Part shown: in pieces, positions 44,701 through 53,423 of the stretch
Layout: every line of letters starts with the position of its first letter
How positions within the stretch are numbered: position 1 is the first letter of the stretch
Origin: an uncultured Bacilli bacterium
GTDB lineage: Bacteria; Bacillota_I; Bacilli_A; ML615J-28; CAG-313
Reading direction: 5' to 3'
NCBI GenBank assembly: GCA_934140285.1
Contig: CAKPBI010000003.1
Span: 124,001-188,000, forward strand
DNA length: 64,000 nucleotides
The notes under the pieces: model-generated
The model's database searches: none
What the model saw: only the letters and a program-made list of their open reading frames with translations
Told to the model about the DNA's origin: nothing
Translations under genes and position numbers: made by a program

Positions 44701-46130
44701 ACAAGGAATTTACTTATGTTAAAGAAGTTGATGTAATTTCTTCTGATGTTTATTATGATATGGAATATCTTACTATCAATCTTGACACCCTTGTTTTCAA
44801 AACAAGAAACGCTGAAGAAATTGTAAAAAGCATAACTGGGGTGTTTGCTTCTAACCAATTTACTACTGTTGATTTAAAAGATGAAGCAGCTGCTGAATGG
44901 GCTAAAAAACATATTCAAATTACTATTGATGATCTTGACCAAATCACTTTTAGTTGTGGTAGATCTAGTTATGTTGTTAATTATGTATATTTTGGATTAA
45001 CTACAGATAACGCAAGAATTAAATTTACAAATGATTCTATGGTATATATTCCAGAGTTTATCCTTGATTTTAGTGATGAGGATATCTTCAATGGCTTAGT
45101 TAATTACATTGAATTTAATAATGGCCAATGGTTCTATAAAAATGAACATAATTTATATCAATTATTTAAAGAAAGCATTACAATTGAAAAAACTGAACTA
45201 GATGTTACAATTAAAATTGCTGATCAAAGATATGCTGTATTCCAAGTTATAAAGAAGGGGGAATATAACGTAGAATCAGGAATTTCACTAAGTAATTATG
45301 AACTTGATAAAGATAATCTAACATTAGATTACCTTACTGGCTATATGACAGAAGTTGTTATTAGATATACTTCTACATATGGCGATAGTTTATTACAATA
45401 CAGTGAAAGTAATATTACCCAATCATTGGTAAATCATTTTGAAATTGTAAAGATGCCAGAAACAATCGGTAATGTAGATGCAATACTATCATTTGAGGGT
45501 AAAGAATTCTCACTATTTGCTAACTACTACTCATCATCAATGCCAAAAGAACTAGATAACTTAGAAATAAGAATTCCTAATGTATTTTATGATGGAACAC
45601 CAACAGCGGAAGATGTAGCTTTAGGTGTCCTAGAGGTTCGTCTAAATTATACAAATGGTGAAATTAAAATCATAGATAACAGTGTTCTAGATAATTATGA
45701 TATACACAATAATGTTTTATACAACTTCTTAATGAATGAATGCACAATTACCATTAATGATGATAGTTCAATTGAAATAACACACAAAGAAAGTGGTAAA
45801 AAAGGTTCAGTAAAAGCATCAGAAGTTAGATGGTATGACATAAATAAAATGAGAATAGTTAGAACTGATGGTTATAATACAACCTTCTCATATATCATGG
45901 TAGAAAGATTTGTTGAACCTCTTGACTCAATCATCTATTCAGTAAATTTTGCTTTCTATTATGATAATAGTGAAACACCTACAACCGCAATATTTATGGG
46001 TGTTGGTGCACAAAAATATGCTAAGAAGTTACTAAATTTAACAGTCACTCGTATTTTCAAAACTATATACTTTACTTATTATATTGGTGATGAAAAATAT
46101 CAAGATGACTTTAATCCAAATTATTATTGA
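41796..46130 (+). CDS. Very large hypothetical lipoprotein with Ig-like segments
   Basis: 1444 aa, signal peptide with lipobox LTFYGC, so anchored at the outer face. Two stretches fit bacterial Ig-like strands (MLTGFDTSKAGEYVVTIKY near 170 and ISGLDTNKAGVQNIAITI near 850). Between them (about 210-620) lies an alpha-helical region, and the last ~500 residues are beta-rich with no repeat that I can define. AGAGGAGAG precedes the start. Single-gene unit with its own promoter and terminator. The function is not evident; a surface scaffold or binding protein is a guess. Confidence 0.8.
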   Translation: MKKIKLLGLFLLTICLSLTFYGCKETNKYTIKEVKKAQNVKIDKNKATLSFDVDSNVSTFALNNIIINKGTIVVYAEKECKNELTTPLDLKNEKNVFYFKVRLNKNNKLLKTVWELTINKVKLSSTTYELYSFEALYNVGDEFKGGKIKKTENSVVEFIDIEESMLTGFDTSKAGEYVVTIKYEVWSTKTTITVFPKGQILVPNYPEISVSEINKSTIFDELIRVAITITHGELGDEYEKVKEELIKEKATEATLSQALSTALYEAGASRKQLDSLYELINATFEDYAPKDDGELSDAIDNIIDMVSRALQIVNGLDTVLSENQIGMITYTIISNKVYNRDVITEILETFKDDPLIDKCKEMFEKGSAVTLGRNEYMYLGITLYKEVKILTSVDADFIPSVVNVIDYIGKVTSGEEVELTDEIIQTINKTGELLENLVNKVNTTTLDTVLQIVLKTLGIHADDLKEHIETLDTMRLIKNMPGILNFVGRYLSKLTKDDEEGFISVVKGVSYLASPPSNVDVVETGKVLITLMREIKKCYDTLTPKAQLELKTNVYEILSNLDNPISLENVITCIQYYAKTDTSNYTAEEYGELLRSIASLMSPNITAEVYMKNSVIVKQNATKEELFETLKANIEITVYDPSVTDGRYVLDLLIDYLKSYDTTIPGLNVAVIETKDIKVKVHYLVEPLEPEYVLSNRDYDDLNMTLVIGLDGTIYFNSNITTVYVLETITGVIYKEEIDGSNVRIANPDLSSTGKKTCLGEIVTERFGAFYLPVSYYVVNVKNPEITKLEIIFDNKIFKGAENAISGTIYLTYNYGIAVEIVEEDEEIVNKWYYDSTRSFFFTKSNISGLDTNKAGVQNIAITIDNETLPQKTFYTTVEVLEPKDGERITGVEFYLKSIYEGATDYTEGLSIYIKTVAYQMAMNGYTYKKVLDEIARYNLPYEIKFEALGEIKQGTVKFKLTVKDLEVNKEFTYVKEVDVISSDVYYDMEYLTINLDTLVFKTRNAEEIVKSITGVFASNQFTTVDLKDEAAAEWAKKHIQITIDDLDQITFSCGRSSYVVNYVYFGLTTDNARIKFTNDSMVYIPEFILDFSDEDIFNGLVNYIEFNNGQWFYKNEHNLYQLFKESITIEKTELDVTIKIADQRYAVFQVIKKGEYNVESGISLSNYELDKDNLTLDYLTGYMTEVVIRYTSTYGDSLLQYSESNITQSLVNHFEIVKMPETIGNVDAILSFEGKEFSLFANYYSSSMPKELDNLEIRIPNVFYDGTPTAEDVALGVLEVRLNYTNGEIKIIDNSVLDNYDIHNNVLYNFLMNECTITINDDSSIEITHKESGKKGSVKASEVRWYDINKMRIVRTDGYNTTFSYIMVERFVEPLDSIIYSVNFAFYYDNSETPTTAIFMGVGAQKYAKKLLNLTVTRIFKTIYFTYYIGDEKYQDDFNPNYY

Positions 46131-46137
46131 TTAATCA

Positions 46138-46168
46138 ATACTCCTTAAGTTTCTTAAGGAGTATTTTT
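46138..46168 (+). terminator. Terminator of the 1444-aa lipoprotein gene
   Basis: ATACTCCTTAAG (46138-46149) pairs perfectly with CTTAAGGAGTAT (46153-46164), followed by T5. Confidence 0.95.
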
Positions 46169-46264
46169 CATATTTCATAAAGCAAATCGATTAAAAAAAT
46201 CAGATTTCTTGTAAAAATAAAGTATTTGTTTTATAATAGTGTTCTTAAAAAAGAGGCAAAAGAA

Positions 46265-47179
46265 ATGAGATATAAAATTACAAAAAGATGCTTAATATTT
46301 TGGTGTATGTTTATAGGACTTGGAGCATTATACGGAAGTATAATGATGTTTATTGATCCAACCGGAAAACTTCTTCAAATGGATGGTTTAATTAAATATT
46401 TTCAAGTACTACCATTTAGTGATGTTTTATTTAAAAATTATATTTTTTCCGGTATTTCTTTACTTATCGTAAATGGTATAACTAACTTTATTGCGACATA
46501 CTTTTTAATAAAAAATAAAAAAGCAGGTCCAATCCTTGGAATAATCTTTGGTTGTACTTTAATCTTATGGATTATCATTCAATTTATTATTTTCCCAACC
46601 AACATTCTTTCTATCGCATACTTTATATTTGGAATTATCCAATTATTAACTGGATATATGACTTATATCTTTTATCATCAAGCATACTTTAAATTTGACA
46701 TTAATGAATATCAAAATATTGGTACTAATAAAGATATCCTTGTGGTTTACTTTTCAAGACTTGGCTATACCAAACGTACAGCTTATGAAAAAGCTAATGA
46801 AATAGGAGCAGATATCTTAGAACTTACAACAAAAGAAAGAACCAAAGATACCCTTGGCTTCCTATGGTGTGGTAGATTTGGTATGCATAAATGGGGAATG
46901 CCAATTGAACCAATAAACATCAATATTAAATCATATAAAAAGATTATTATTGTTTCACCTATCTGGGTATTTGATGTATCTGCCCCAATCAGAGAGTTTT
47001 GTACAAAATATAAAAATGACATCAATGAAGTTGAATATATTGTTACTCACTATATGAAAGCAAAGTTCATGAAGGTAGCAGATAATCTAGATAAGATAAT
47101 TGGTAAAAAAAGATTATCATATACCTCAATTTCCGTAAGACTAGGTAAAGTAAAGAAAATCATGTATAAAGGAAAGTAA
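46265..47179 (+). CDS. Membrane protein fused to a flavodoxin-like domain
   Basis: ~304 aa: four membrane segments (about 8-30, 58-78, 88-110, 115-140) followed by a flavodoxin-like domain from about 155 (ILVVYFSRLGYTKRTAYEKANE, then IIIVSPIWVFDVSAPIREFC). The fold would bind FMN and carry electrons at the membrane. The upstream TTG at 46226 lies inside a TATAAT promoter, so I use ATG 46265 with GAGG before it. No redox partner is adjacent. Confidence 0.75.
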   Translation: MRYKITKRCLIFWCMFIGLGALYGSIMMFIDPTGKLLQMDGLIKYFQVLPFSDVLFKNYIFSGISLLIVNGITNFIATYFLIKNKKAGPILGIIFGCTLILWIIIQFIIFPTNILSIAYFIFGIIQLLTGYMTYIFYHQAYFKFDINEYQNIGTNKDILVVYFSRLGYTKRTAYEKANEIGADILELTTKERTKDTLGFLWCGRFGMHKWGMPIEPININIKSYKKIIIVSPIWVFDVSAPIREFCTKYKNDINEVEYIVTHYMKAKFMKVADNLDKIIGKKRLSYTSISVRLGKVKKIMYKGK

Positions 47180-47197
47180 ATAAGGCTTTCCTTTTTA
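47169..47197 (+). terminator. Terminator overlapping the end of the flavodoxin-like gene
   Basis: AAGGAAAG (47169-47176) pairs with CTTTCCTT (47186-47193), followed by T. The stem uses the last codons of the gene. Confidence 0.75.
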
Positions 47198-47241
47198 TTA
47201 TATATGGTATAATATATTGACAAACAAAAAGGAGAATTGAA

Positions 47242-47646
47242 ATGGCTGAAAAAACATTTGAAGAATTAGAAAAAGAAAAAATAAAGGAAAATAAAAAGTA
47301 CTTAGATATTTTTGAAAATGAAATGCGAAAAGAAAAATTAAGTGAAAAAACAATAAAAAAACATCTTAATAATATTGATATATACATCAATGGCTATCTT
47401 TTATTTCGTGATATTATAAATATGGAAGATGGTATAAATTTAACATTTGGTTTCTTTGAAAACTTTTTTCCTAATAAATGCATCTTTAGTACAGAAAATA
47501 GATGTCGTGAAATGATGACATCACTTATTAAATTTTATAAAGTAATGCTTGATTATGGCTATGTTAATAAGACGGATTATGAAATAATGGTTGATGAAAT
47601 TAAAGTAGGTAAAAAAGACTGGGTAGAAAAGTGTAAACTTGATTAA
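47242..47646 (+). CDS. Hypothetical protein with tyrosine-recombinase-like core-binding fold
   Basis: 134 aa, cytosolic, helical: KYLDIFENEMRKEKLSEKTIKKHLNNIDIYIN has the look of the SAM-like N-terminal domain of phage integrases, but there is no catalytic domain. Similar short proteins occur widely in Clostridia and Bacilli and have no known role. AAGGAG precedes the start. A lipoprotein gene follows after 47 bases. Confidence 0.7.
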   Translation: MAEKTFEELEKEKIKENKKYLDIFENEMRKEKLSEKTIKKHLNNIDIYINGYLLFRDIINMEDGINLTFGFFENFFPNKCIFSTENRCREMMTSLIKFYKVMLDYGYVNKTDYEIMVDEIKVGKKDWVEKCKLD

Positions 47647-47693
47647 TAAATAATAATAAATAAAATATAATTTAAAGAAAGAAGAAAATAAAA

Positions 47694-50276
47694 ATGAAAA
47701 AATTAATTAAAATACTAATGAGTTTAATCTTAATTTTTACATTATCATCATGTAAAAAAGAAGATGACTTTCGAAAAATAATCCTAAAAGGAATTGACAA
47801 AATAGGAATTCCTGAAGAAGTAACAAAAGATTTAGATTTTCCAACATCACTTAAAGTAAGTGGTTACAAAGTTAATTTTACTTATGAAACATCATCTGGT
47901 GTAATTAATACCAATGGACAAATTAATCCGGGAGTTGAAGACATCCCTGTAACAATTACTATAACTGGGGAACTAAAAGGATATCAAGAAACTAAAGAGT
48001 TTGAAGTAACGCTCAAAAAAGAAAGTACTACCATTGATCATATTGATGAAAAAACAAACAAAAAGTTATTAAATGAACTAAATGGTATTGTTGAAACAAA
48101 ATTTGAAGCATACATGAAATCAAACTATGCGGATAGGGTAATAAAATTCGCAGTTTATGCAGGTAGTGATGCACTTGTTCAAACAATGGTAGAGTCAAAA
48201 ATCATCAATGATCCTTGCTACTTTGAGATAGTTGACTATGTTTATGATGATTATTATAAAGAAAACAGAATAGTCTATCGTGATGAAGAAGGAACTCTTG
48301 TAAAATATCAAAATCAAGAAGATGGAATCTACAAAAGAACTTTATTAACCGAAGATAAAAATACCTTTGAATTTAGAAATGAAAATGATAAAATAAGCTT
48401 TGACTTACCAACTGACAAAATTAACGTTTCAAAGTATGAAGATACTTACAAGATTAAAGCTCGTGTAATTGATATGAAAAGTATTGTTAATTTAGATGAA
48501 TATATCAAAGCATGTAAAGAAGCAGGCTTAGATGAAGATTTTGTTAACAATATGGTATTCAGTGTAGAAGTAGATGTTAATGGTGATTATATCGATGTAC
48601 AAACAAGATGTATAACTGAATATATATATAATGGTAAAAAAATCCCAATTGTAAGTATGATTGGTTTATTCTATGGTTATGGAAAATTTGAAGAATACAA
48701 TCTTGATGAATTAAACAATGTTGAAAAACCTCAAAGCATTGAAGAAATAACTAAAACAACCAAAGAAAAAGAAGAAATCAATTTATGTGCTGGAAAACAA
48801 TATTTCCGTTATAACTTCAAAAATGGTTTCTACGCAATAAATAATGGAAACTTTTTACTTGATGTAGAATATGAATTATATGATAGCAATAAAAACAAAA
48901 TAGAACTTCCTAAAATCAAAGAATTTCCTGAAAATTGTATGAACTATTACTTTAATGTTCCAAGTGATGGTATCTACTATATGTCATTTAAAGTAGATTC
49001 CTATATAAAAATTTGGGTAGAAAGATTAGATTATGAAACATATGTTGATATTAATAATCCAGAAAACATTCTCGGAAGTCATCAAGGATTAATAGAAGGA
49101 AAATATGACCGAGGTTACTTCATTTATAAAGGAATTAGTAAAGCAATAATTAAAATTACTAATAACTCAAATAATGCATTAGCTATAGAGTATTTAGATA
49201 ATGATAGATCAGCTAAAAGAGTGTCTCAATTAAATGCTAATGGTTTTGGCTATCTATTAGTTGAACCATCTGCCCCAATATTACTTGCGGGAGTAAATGA
49301 TGAAAAGATCAATTATGATATTTCCGTTGAAATCTTTAATGATGAGTATGCTACCTCAACTGATATTTCATCAATGCCAAAGCTAACTACTGATTGGAGT
49401 AACTATTTCTTAGTAGGTGAAAATACGAGATCTAAATATTTTGTTATCGATGTAAAAGAAAAAGGTATTTATACCATAAAACATCAAACAATCAATGGAA
49501 ATGATATCGCGATGAATCACAAGGTTGTAGATACTAATGGTAAAGAAATTTCATGTGTTCTTAACCAATGGGATTCTTATGTACTAACTCCTGGACAATA
49601 TACAATTCAATACATCAGTAATCATGAAATCATGGAAATAAAAACTAAATATGAGTATGATTCGACAGATTCAAAAAAAGTATCAGTAACGCTACCTAAC
49701 TTAGAAAATAAAGATAGCTACTTAAAAGACCAAAGATCAATCAACTCTCAAGTTATTAAATATTATTTCACTTTAAAAGAAGATTCTATTATCATCTTTG
49801 AAAATGAAAAAATCAGAATTTATGATACAAATGGAAAGATAGTATCTCTTGAACAACAAAATCTTGAAGAACATGGAATGTCTGCTCAAAAGTTTAAGGC
49901 GGGAAGTTACTATTTTATCTATGTAGATTTTATAATTGGTTCTAAAATGGAAATTGCCATTAATAACAAAACCACTCTTCCCGTATTTGATGGAGTTGGT
50001 ACTATCATTAAACTTGGAGAAAGCATTACTTTAGATAGTAATGAGGACATCAAGTATTATAGTATCACTATTAACGAAGATGGAATATATCATATTACAT
50101 CAAGTATGACCTTTATTAGTTTCTATCTATATGATAAAGACTATAAGATGGTTGGTTCAATTTCTATGAATTATGATCCTACCTACTATAACTTTAAACT
50201 TACTAAAGGTACTTACTATCTTGTAATAGAAAGTAATGGTACAACCTTCTCATTTCAACAAGGTGAACATAAATAA
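47694..50276 (+). CDS. Large lipoprotein with N-terminal Ig-like domain
   Basis: 860 aa, lipobox LSSC. Residues ~35-115 form an atrophied bacterial Ig-like domain (LDFPTSLKVSGYKVNFTYETSSGVINTNGQINPGVEDIPVTITI). After a ~200-residue domain of unknown type come several beta segments recalling pre-peptidase/GLUG-like carbohydrate-binding modules (GYFIYKGISKAIIKITNNSNNALAIEY; KYYSITINEDGIYHITSSMTFISFYLYDKDYKMVG). Surface-exposed; no catalytic motif seen. Confidence 0.75.
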   Translation: MKKLIKILMSLILIFTLSSCKKEDDFRKIILKGIDKIGIPEEVTKDLDFPTSLKVSGYKVNFTYETSSGVINTNGQINPGVEDIPVTITITGELKGYQETKEFEVTLKKESTTIDHIDEKTNKKLLNELNGIVETKFEAYMKSNYADRVIKFAVYAGSDALVQTMVESKIINDPCYFEIVDYVYDDYYKENRIVYRDEEGTLVKYQNQEDGIYKRTLLTEDKNTFEFRNENDKISFDLPTDKINVSKYEDTYKIKARVIDMKSIVNLDEYIKACKEAGLDEDFVNNMVFSVEVDVNGDYIDVQTRCITEYIYNGKKIPIVSMIGLFYGYGKFEEYNLDELNNVEKPQSIEEITKTTKEKEEINLCAGKQYFRYNFKNGFYAINNGNFLLDVEYELYDSNKNKIELPKIKEFPENCMNYYFNVPSDGIYYMSFKVDSYIKIWVERLDYETYVDINNPENILGSHQGLIEGKYDRGYFIYKGISKAIIKITNNSNNALAIEYLDNDRSAKRVSQLNANGFGYLLVEPSAPILLAGVNDEKINYDISVEIFNDEYATSTDISSMPKLTTDWSNYFLVGENTRSKYFVIDVKEKGIYTIKHQTINGNDIAMNHKVVDTNGKEISCVLNQWDSYVLTPGQYTIQYISNHEIMEIKTKYEYDSTDSKKVSVTLPNLENKDSYLKDQRSINSQVIKYYFTLKEDSIIIFENEKIRIYDTNGKIVSLEQQNLEEHGMSAQKFKAGSYYFIYVDFIIGSKMEIAINNKTTLPVFDGVGTIIKLGESITLDSNEDIKYYSITINEDGIYHITSSMTFISFYLYDKDYKMVGSISMNYDPTYYNFKLTKGTYYLVIESNGTTFSFQQGEHK

Positions 50277-50303
50277 AAATGCTATAGTTTTATAGCATTT
50301 TTT
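50277..50303 (+). terminator. Terminator of the 860-aa lipoprotein gene
   Basis: AAATGCTATA (50277-50286) pairs with TATAGCATTT (50291-50300), followed by T3. Confidence 0.9.
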
Positions 50304-50343
50304 CATATAAACAATGTCTTCCCAAAGATATTTACAAAAAGCC

Positions 50344-50372
50344 TTGCATAAAAGTATTAATTATGATAAAAT
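50344..50372 (+). promoter_or_regulatory. Promoter of the leader RNA / flavodoxin gene
   Basis: TTGCAT (50344-50349), 17 bases, TAAAAT (50367-50372) with an extended -10 TG. Transcription would start near 50379. Confidence 0.6.
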
Positions 50373-50378
50373 TATAAT

Positions 50379-50499
50379 AGATGATAAAAACATCTAGTCC
50401 GCTCATATGACTATAAACGTGGAGCAGGGAAAGGAAACGACATAGAAAACCGAGTACCATAAGTTGGCCGTTAGGTATCGTTATTCCACGGCCTTTTTT
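50379..50499 (+). ncRNA. Structured leader with terminator, possible riboswitch of unknown class
   Basis: Hairpin TAGATG/CATCTA (50378-50396), then CCGCTC (50399-50404) / GAGCAGG (50422-50428) with one bulge, then a purine-rich stretch. GGCCGT (50466-50471) and ACGGCC (50488-50493) form a terminator with T6. The terminator's 3' arm can instead pair with CGTGGA upstream (50418-50423 with TCCACG 50485-50490), and its loop GGTA-TCG (50474-50480) with CGA-G-TACC (50451-50458). Such exclusive pairings suit a ligand-controlled switch. I could not match it to TPP, FMN, SAM, purine, ZTP, fluoride or guanidine classes. Confidence 0.6.
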
Positions 50500-50513
50500 G
50501 AAAGGAAAAAAGT

Positions 50514-51131
50514 ATGAAAGTATTAATAATAAATGGAAGCCCTAGATTAAATGGTAATACAACACAAGTTTTAAATGAAATGAAAAAGGTATTAATAGAA
50601 GAGGAACTAGAAGTTGAAATATTTCAAGTAGGAGCCAAAAACATCCGTGGCTGTATTGCTTGTAACAAATGTCGAGAATTAGGAAAATGTATTTTTGATG
50701 ATGTAGTTAATGAATTACTCCCTAAATTACATGAAGCCGATGCGTTAGTTGTTGCAACCCCTGTATACTATGCCTCAGCTAATGGGACTCTCATATCTTT
50801 ACTTGATAGATTATTCTATGCCAACCAAGTTGATCTATCTATGAAGGTAGGTGCAAGCATTGCGATCGCCAGACGTGGTGGTGCTTCCGCAACCTTTGAC
50901 GAACTTAATAAATACTTTACCATTAGTGGTATGCCAATAGTATCAAGTTACTACTGGAATAGTGTTCACGGAAAATCAGAAGGTGAAGCTCTCCAAGATA
51001 AAGAAGGTATCTACACCATCAGGATGCTTGCCAAAAATCTTGCTTTTTTAGTTAAATCAATAAACTTAGGAAAAGAAAAGTATGGTCTTCCCAAAAAAGA
51101 AAAACGAGAAATAACTAACTTTATTAGATAA
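50514..51131 (+). CDS. NAD(P)H-dependent FMN reductase / flavodoxin-family protein
   Basis: 205 aa. MKVLIINGSPRLNGNT is the phosphate-binding loop of the flavodoxin-like FMN reductases; IRGCIACNKCRELGKC has the Cys spacing of iron-sulfur flavoproteins and quinone reductases of anaerobes; VVATPVYYASANGTL and RRGGASATF fit the family. Acts in the cytosol in electron transfer, often to quinones, arsenate or oxygen stress products. Preceded by the leader RNA described above, which probably sets its expression. Confidence 0.88.
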   Translation: MKVLIINGSPRLNGNTTQVLNEMKKVLIEEELEVEIFQVGAKNIRGCIACNKCRELGKCIFDDVVNELLPKLHEADALVVATPVYYASANGTLISLLDRLFYANQVDLSMKVGASIAIARRGGASATFDELNKYFTISGMPIVSSYYWNSVHGKSEGEALQDKEGIYTIRMLAKNLAFLVKSINLGKEKYGLPKKEKREITNFIR

Positions 51132-51143
51132 ATTAAGATGAAG

Positions 51144-51156
51144 TTTGAAATGCAAC
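51144..51156. repeat. Lone TTTGAAATGCAAC sequence, possible IS30-type end
   Basis: The same 13 bases flank the IS30 relic at 3123-3135, and 12 of them recur at 440-451. Here no transposase remains. The following ~40 bases (AACTTAGCATAATTGTTCCC) also resemble 32648-32675. Confidence 0.3.
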
Positions 51157-51248
51157 TAAATTACTAAAATGTAATTTTAACTTAGCATAATTGTTCCCTT
51201 TTCTATAAAAAAGTAGTATAATAATGTAGAAAAATTGGAGGGGAAATT

Positions 51249-52004
51249 ATGTTTGGTCCAAAAAATCCTGAGATTGCTTGTGGTATGTGGTCTCTAACAT
51301 ATATTATCGCATTAATCGTAGTAATTACATTTATTGTAGGTGGTTTATATCTATCTAGAAAAATGACACATAAAGGAGTAAAAAACGTATTAATTTTTGA
51401 TGCGGTGTTTACTTCAACAACGGAAATAATAAAAATGATTTTTATTGGCTTAAACTACGGCATAAAAAAAGTTGAGTTTGTTCCTTTGTATTTTTGTTCA
51501 CTCTTCATTTATATGAGTTCCTTTGCATTATCAAAAAATGAAACCATCAAAAAAACTGGCCTTGCCTTCCTTTTCTATGGGGGAATTGTCGGGGCACTAT
51601 GTTTCTTCATTTATCCAAGTGCATGCATACCTAACTATCCAATTTATCATTTTATGTGTATTAGAACATTTATGTATCATGGCTTGATGATTTATACAGG
51701 AATCTTAATTGTTATGAGAGGATACTACACTCCTTGTAAAGAAGATATTAAAAAATATGTTATCTCATTAACAATCATTTCCCTACTTGCTTATATTTGT
51801 AATAATCTATTTGGATATGATTATATGTACATATCAAAACCAATGGGTCTTTATATTAGTCAAGTAATCTATGATTTTAACCCATATTTATATCCATTCA
51901 TTGCGATGATAGTTGAAGTATCACTTCCTGTTATTATTACATCACTTGCTTATAAACTTATTAAAAAGATAAAAGCACCTCATGCTGAAACTGTAGAACA
52001 ATAA
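51249..52004 (+). CDS. YwaF-like (TIGR02206) integral membrane protein
   Basis: 251 aa with about six or seven membrane segments. It matches the TMEM164/YwaF family pattern: an early segment pair, FVPLYFCSLFIYMSSFAL, FHFMCIRTFMYHGLMIYTG, and a polar NPYLYPFIAM near the end. Function in bacteria is unknown. TTGGAGGGG precedes the start. Confidence 0.7.
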   Translation: MFGPKNPEIACGMWSLTYIIALIVVITFIVGGLYLSRKMTHKGVKNVLIFDAVFTSTTEIIKMIFIGLNYGIKKVEFVPLYFCSLFIYMSSFALSKNETIKKTGLAFLFYGGIVGALCFFIYPSACIPNYPIYHFMCIRTFMYHGLMIYTGILIVMRGYYTPCKEDIKKYVISLTIISLLAYICNNLFGYDYMYISKPMGLYISQVIYDFNPYLYPFIAMIVEVSLPVIITSLAYKLIKKIKAPHAETVEQ

Positions 52005-52020
52005 AAACTAAACAAAATAA

Positions 52021-52046
52021 AAACGCTGGTATGATTCCAGCGTTTT
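52021..52046. terminator. Bidirectional terminator
   Basis: AAAACGCTGG (52021-52030) pairs with CCAGCGTTTT (52038-52047). It lies between convergent genes ending at 52004 and 52059. Confidence 0.9.
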
Positions 52047-52058
52047 CTTATTTTAAGA

Positions 52059-53228
52059 TTATACAGTTAAGTCACCATCATTAATTAAATGTAATTTTCT
52101 AAATAGTAAATCAACTAAAAATACTAAAACTCCAGGTAAAATGATTTGGAGTCCAAAAATTCCAATCCATGTTTGCCATGTATTTCCCATTGATGAGAAA
52201 GTACCAATTTGACCAACTAAACCGGCGGTTCCCATTCCTGCACTTGAGCCCATACAAATAAGTTTTAACCACATTGTTGAGACAGGACCAAGTATGGCAC
52301 TTACAATGATTGTAGGAAGCCAAATTATTGGCTTCTTTAAAATGTTTTTAAATTGTAACATTGAAGTACCAATACCAATAGAGATTACCATTCCAATTGG
52401 ATTATCTTTTCTTGATTGAACAGCAAAGCCAACCATCTGACATGAGCATCCAACAATTGCAGCTCCAGATGCAAGGATTAAACCTGAATATTCTGGCATA
52501 TTAATGGCTTCCGATAGTGGTACACTACCTAAATTAAATACCATTGCGGCAATGGCAGCACTAGAGATTGGAGCGGTTAATGCCATTCCCATTAATACTG
52601 CAACTACAGCTCCCATAATTAGTGGGACCGCATTAGTGCCATAGTTAACTAACCATTGAATTCCGTATGTAACGTAGATTAAAGGATAACGTACAAGCAT
52701 TGAAAAGATAGTACCAACAATAATTCCAAATAGAGGAATGATTAAAATATCAACTGGGGTTTTCTTTCTAAATACAAGTTTCATTAGTACCGCAACAATA
52801 ATACAAACAATGTATACGGTTAAAGGGTCACCAACTTTGATGGCATCAGAATAAACATTAGCGGTTACAAACTTTGTGGATAGAGAAAAGTATGCGGCTA
52901 TTTCTCCAACACCGCCAATAACAATTGTATCAAGAGGATTAAGCTTAAGGGTTAAGGCAATACCAACGCCAATTCCCGCTCCCGTTAAAACTTGAAGAAC
53001 AAACGATGCTCCCGATTTTCCATCACCTAAGGCTTTACCAATCAACTGACAAACCCCGTTATTACCTTTTAAGAATAATTGTCCAATAGTCGCAATAATA
53101 GTTCCGATAATAAGGGTTGCGAAAAGCCCATAGGCCATACCATTTAATGTAGTAATAAAGAAATTTAAAACTTTGTTTTCTTTTCTTGGCTTTTCCATAT
53201 TTATATTTTCTTTTTCATCCATATTCAT
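52059..53228 (-). CDS. PTS EIIC_2-type membrane protein (PfoR family)
   Basis: 389 aa, about ten membrane segments, rich in Gly/Ala/Ile. Features such as FVLQVLTGAGIGVGIALTL, TAPISSAAIAAMVFNLGS and GAAIVGCSCQMVGFAVQSRKDNPIGMVISIGIGTSMLQF are typical of the EIIC_2 family, once named for the perfringolysin regulator PfoR. No IIA or IIB domain is attached, so sugar phosphotransfer is uncertain; it may be a plain transporter. AAGGAAG precedes the ATG at 53228; an ATG two codons later is equally possible. Confidence 0.88.
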   Translation of the reverse strand: MNMDEKENINMEKPRKENKVLNFFITTLNGMAYGLFATLIIGTIIATIGQLFLKGNNGVCQLIGKALGDGKSGASFVLQVLTGAGIGVGIALTLKLNPLDTIVIGGVGEIAAYFSLSTKFVTANVYSDAIKVGDPLTVYIVCIIVAVLMKLVFRKKTPVDILIIPLFGIIVGTIFSMLVRYPLIYVTYGIQWLVNYGTNAVPLIMGAVVAVLMGMALTAPISSAAIAAMVFNLGSVPLSEAINMPEYSGLILASGAAIVGCSCQMVGFAVQSRKDNPIGMVISIGIGTSMLQFKNILKKPIIWLPTIIVSAILGPVSTMWLKLICMGSSAGMGTAGLVGQIGTFSSMGNTWQTWIGIFGLQIILPGVLVFLVDLLFRKLHLINDGDLTV

Positions 53229-53423
53229 AACTTCCTTTTTTACATAGTCAACATATTATACCAAAATTAATAAAAAAAATCTATATTAGTGATTTTAAAT
53301 AAGTAAACTAATAATATTTTATTTGTTAAAAATGATAAGTTGTGATATAATAAACATAAGCATTCAAGTAATATGATAATAAAAAGTAATAAATTAAAAT
53401 CGTAAAAAAGCAGGAAAATCAAC

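Noticed and set aside
50379..50499. A ZTP (pfl) riboswitch, suggested by CATATGAC and GGCCGTTAGGTA.
   Set aside because: The core GACTGGC and the conserved CCGCCTGGGCA of that class are not present; too many mismatches.
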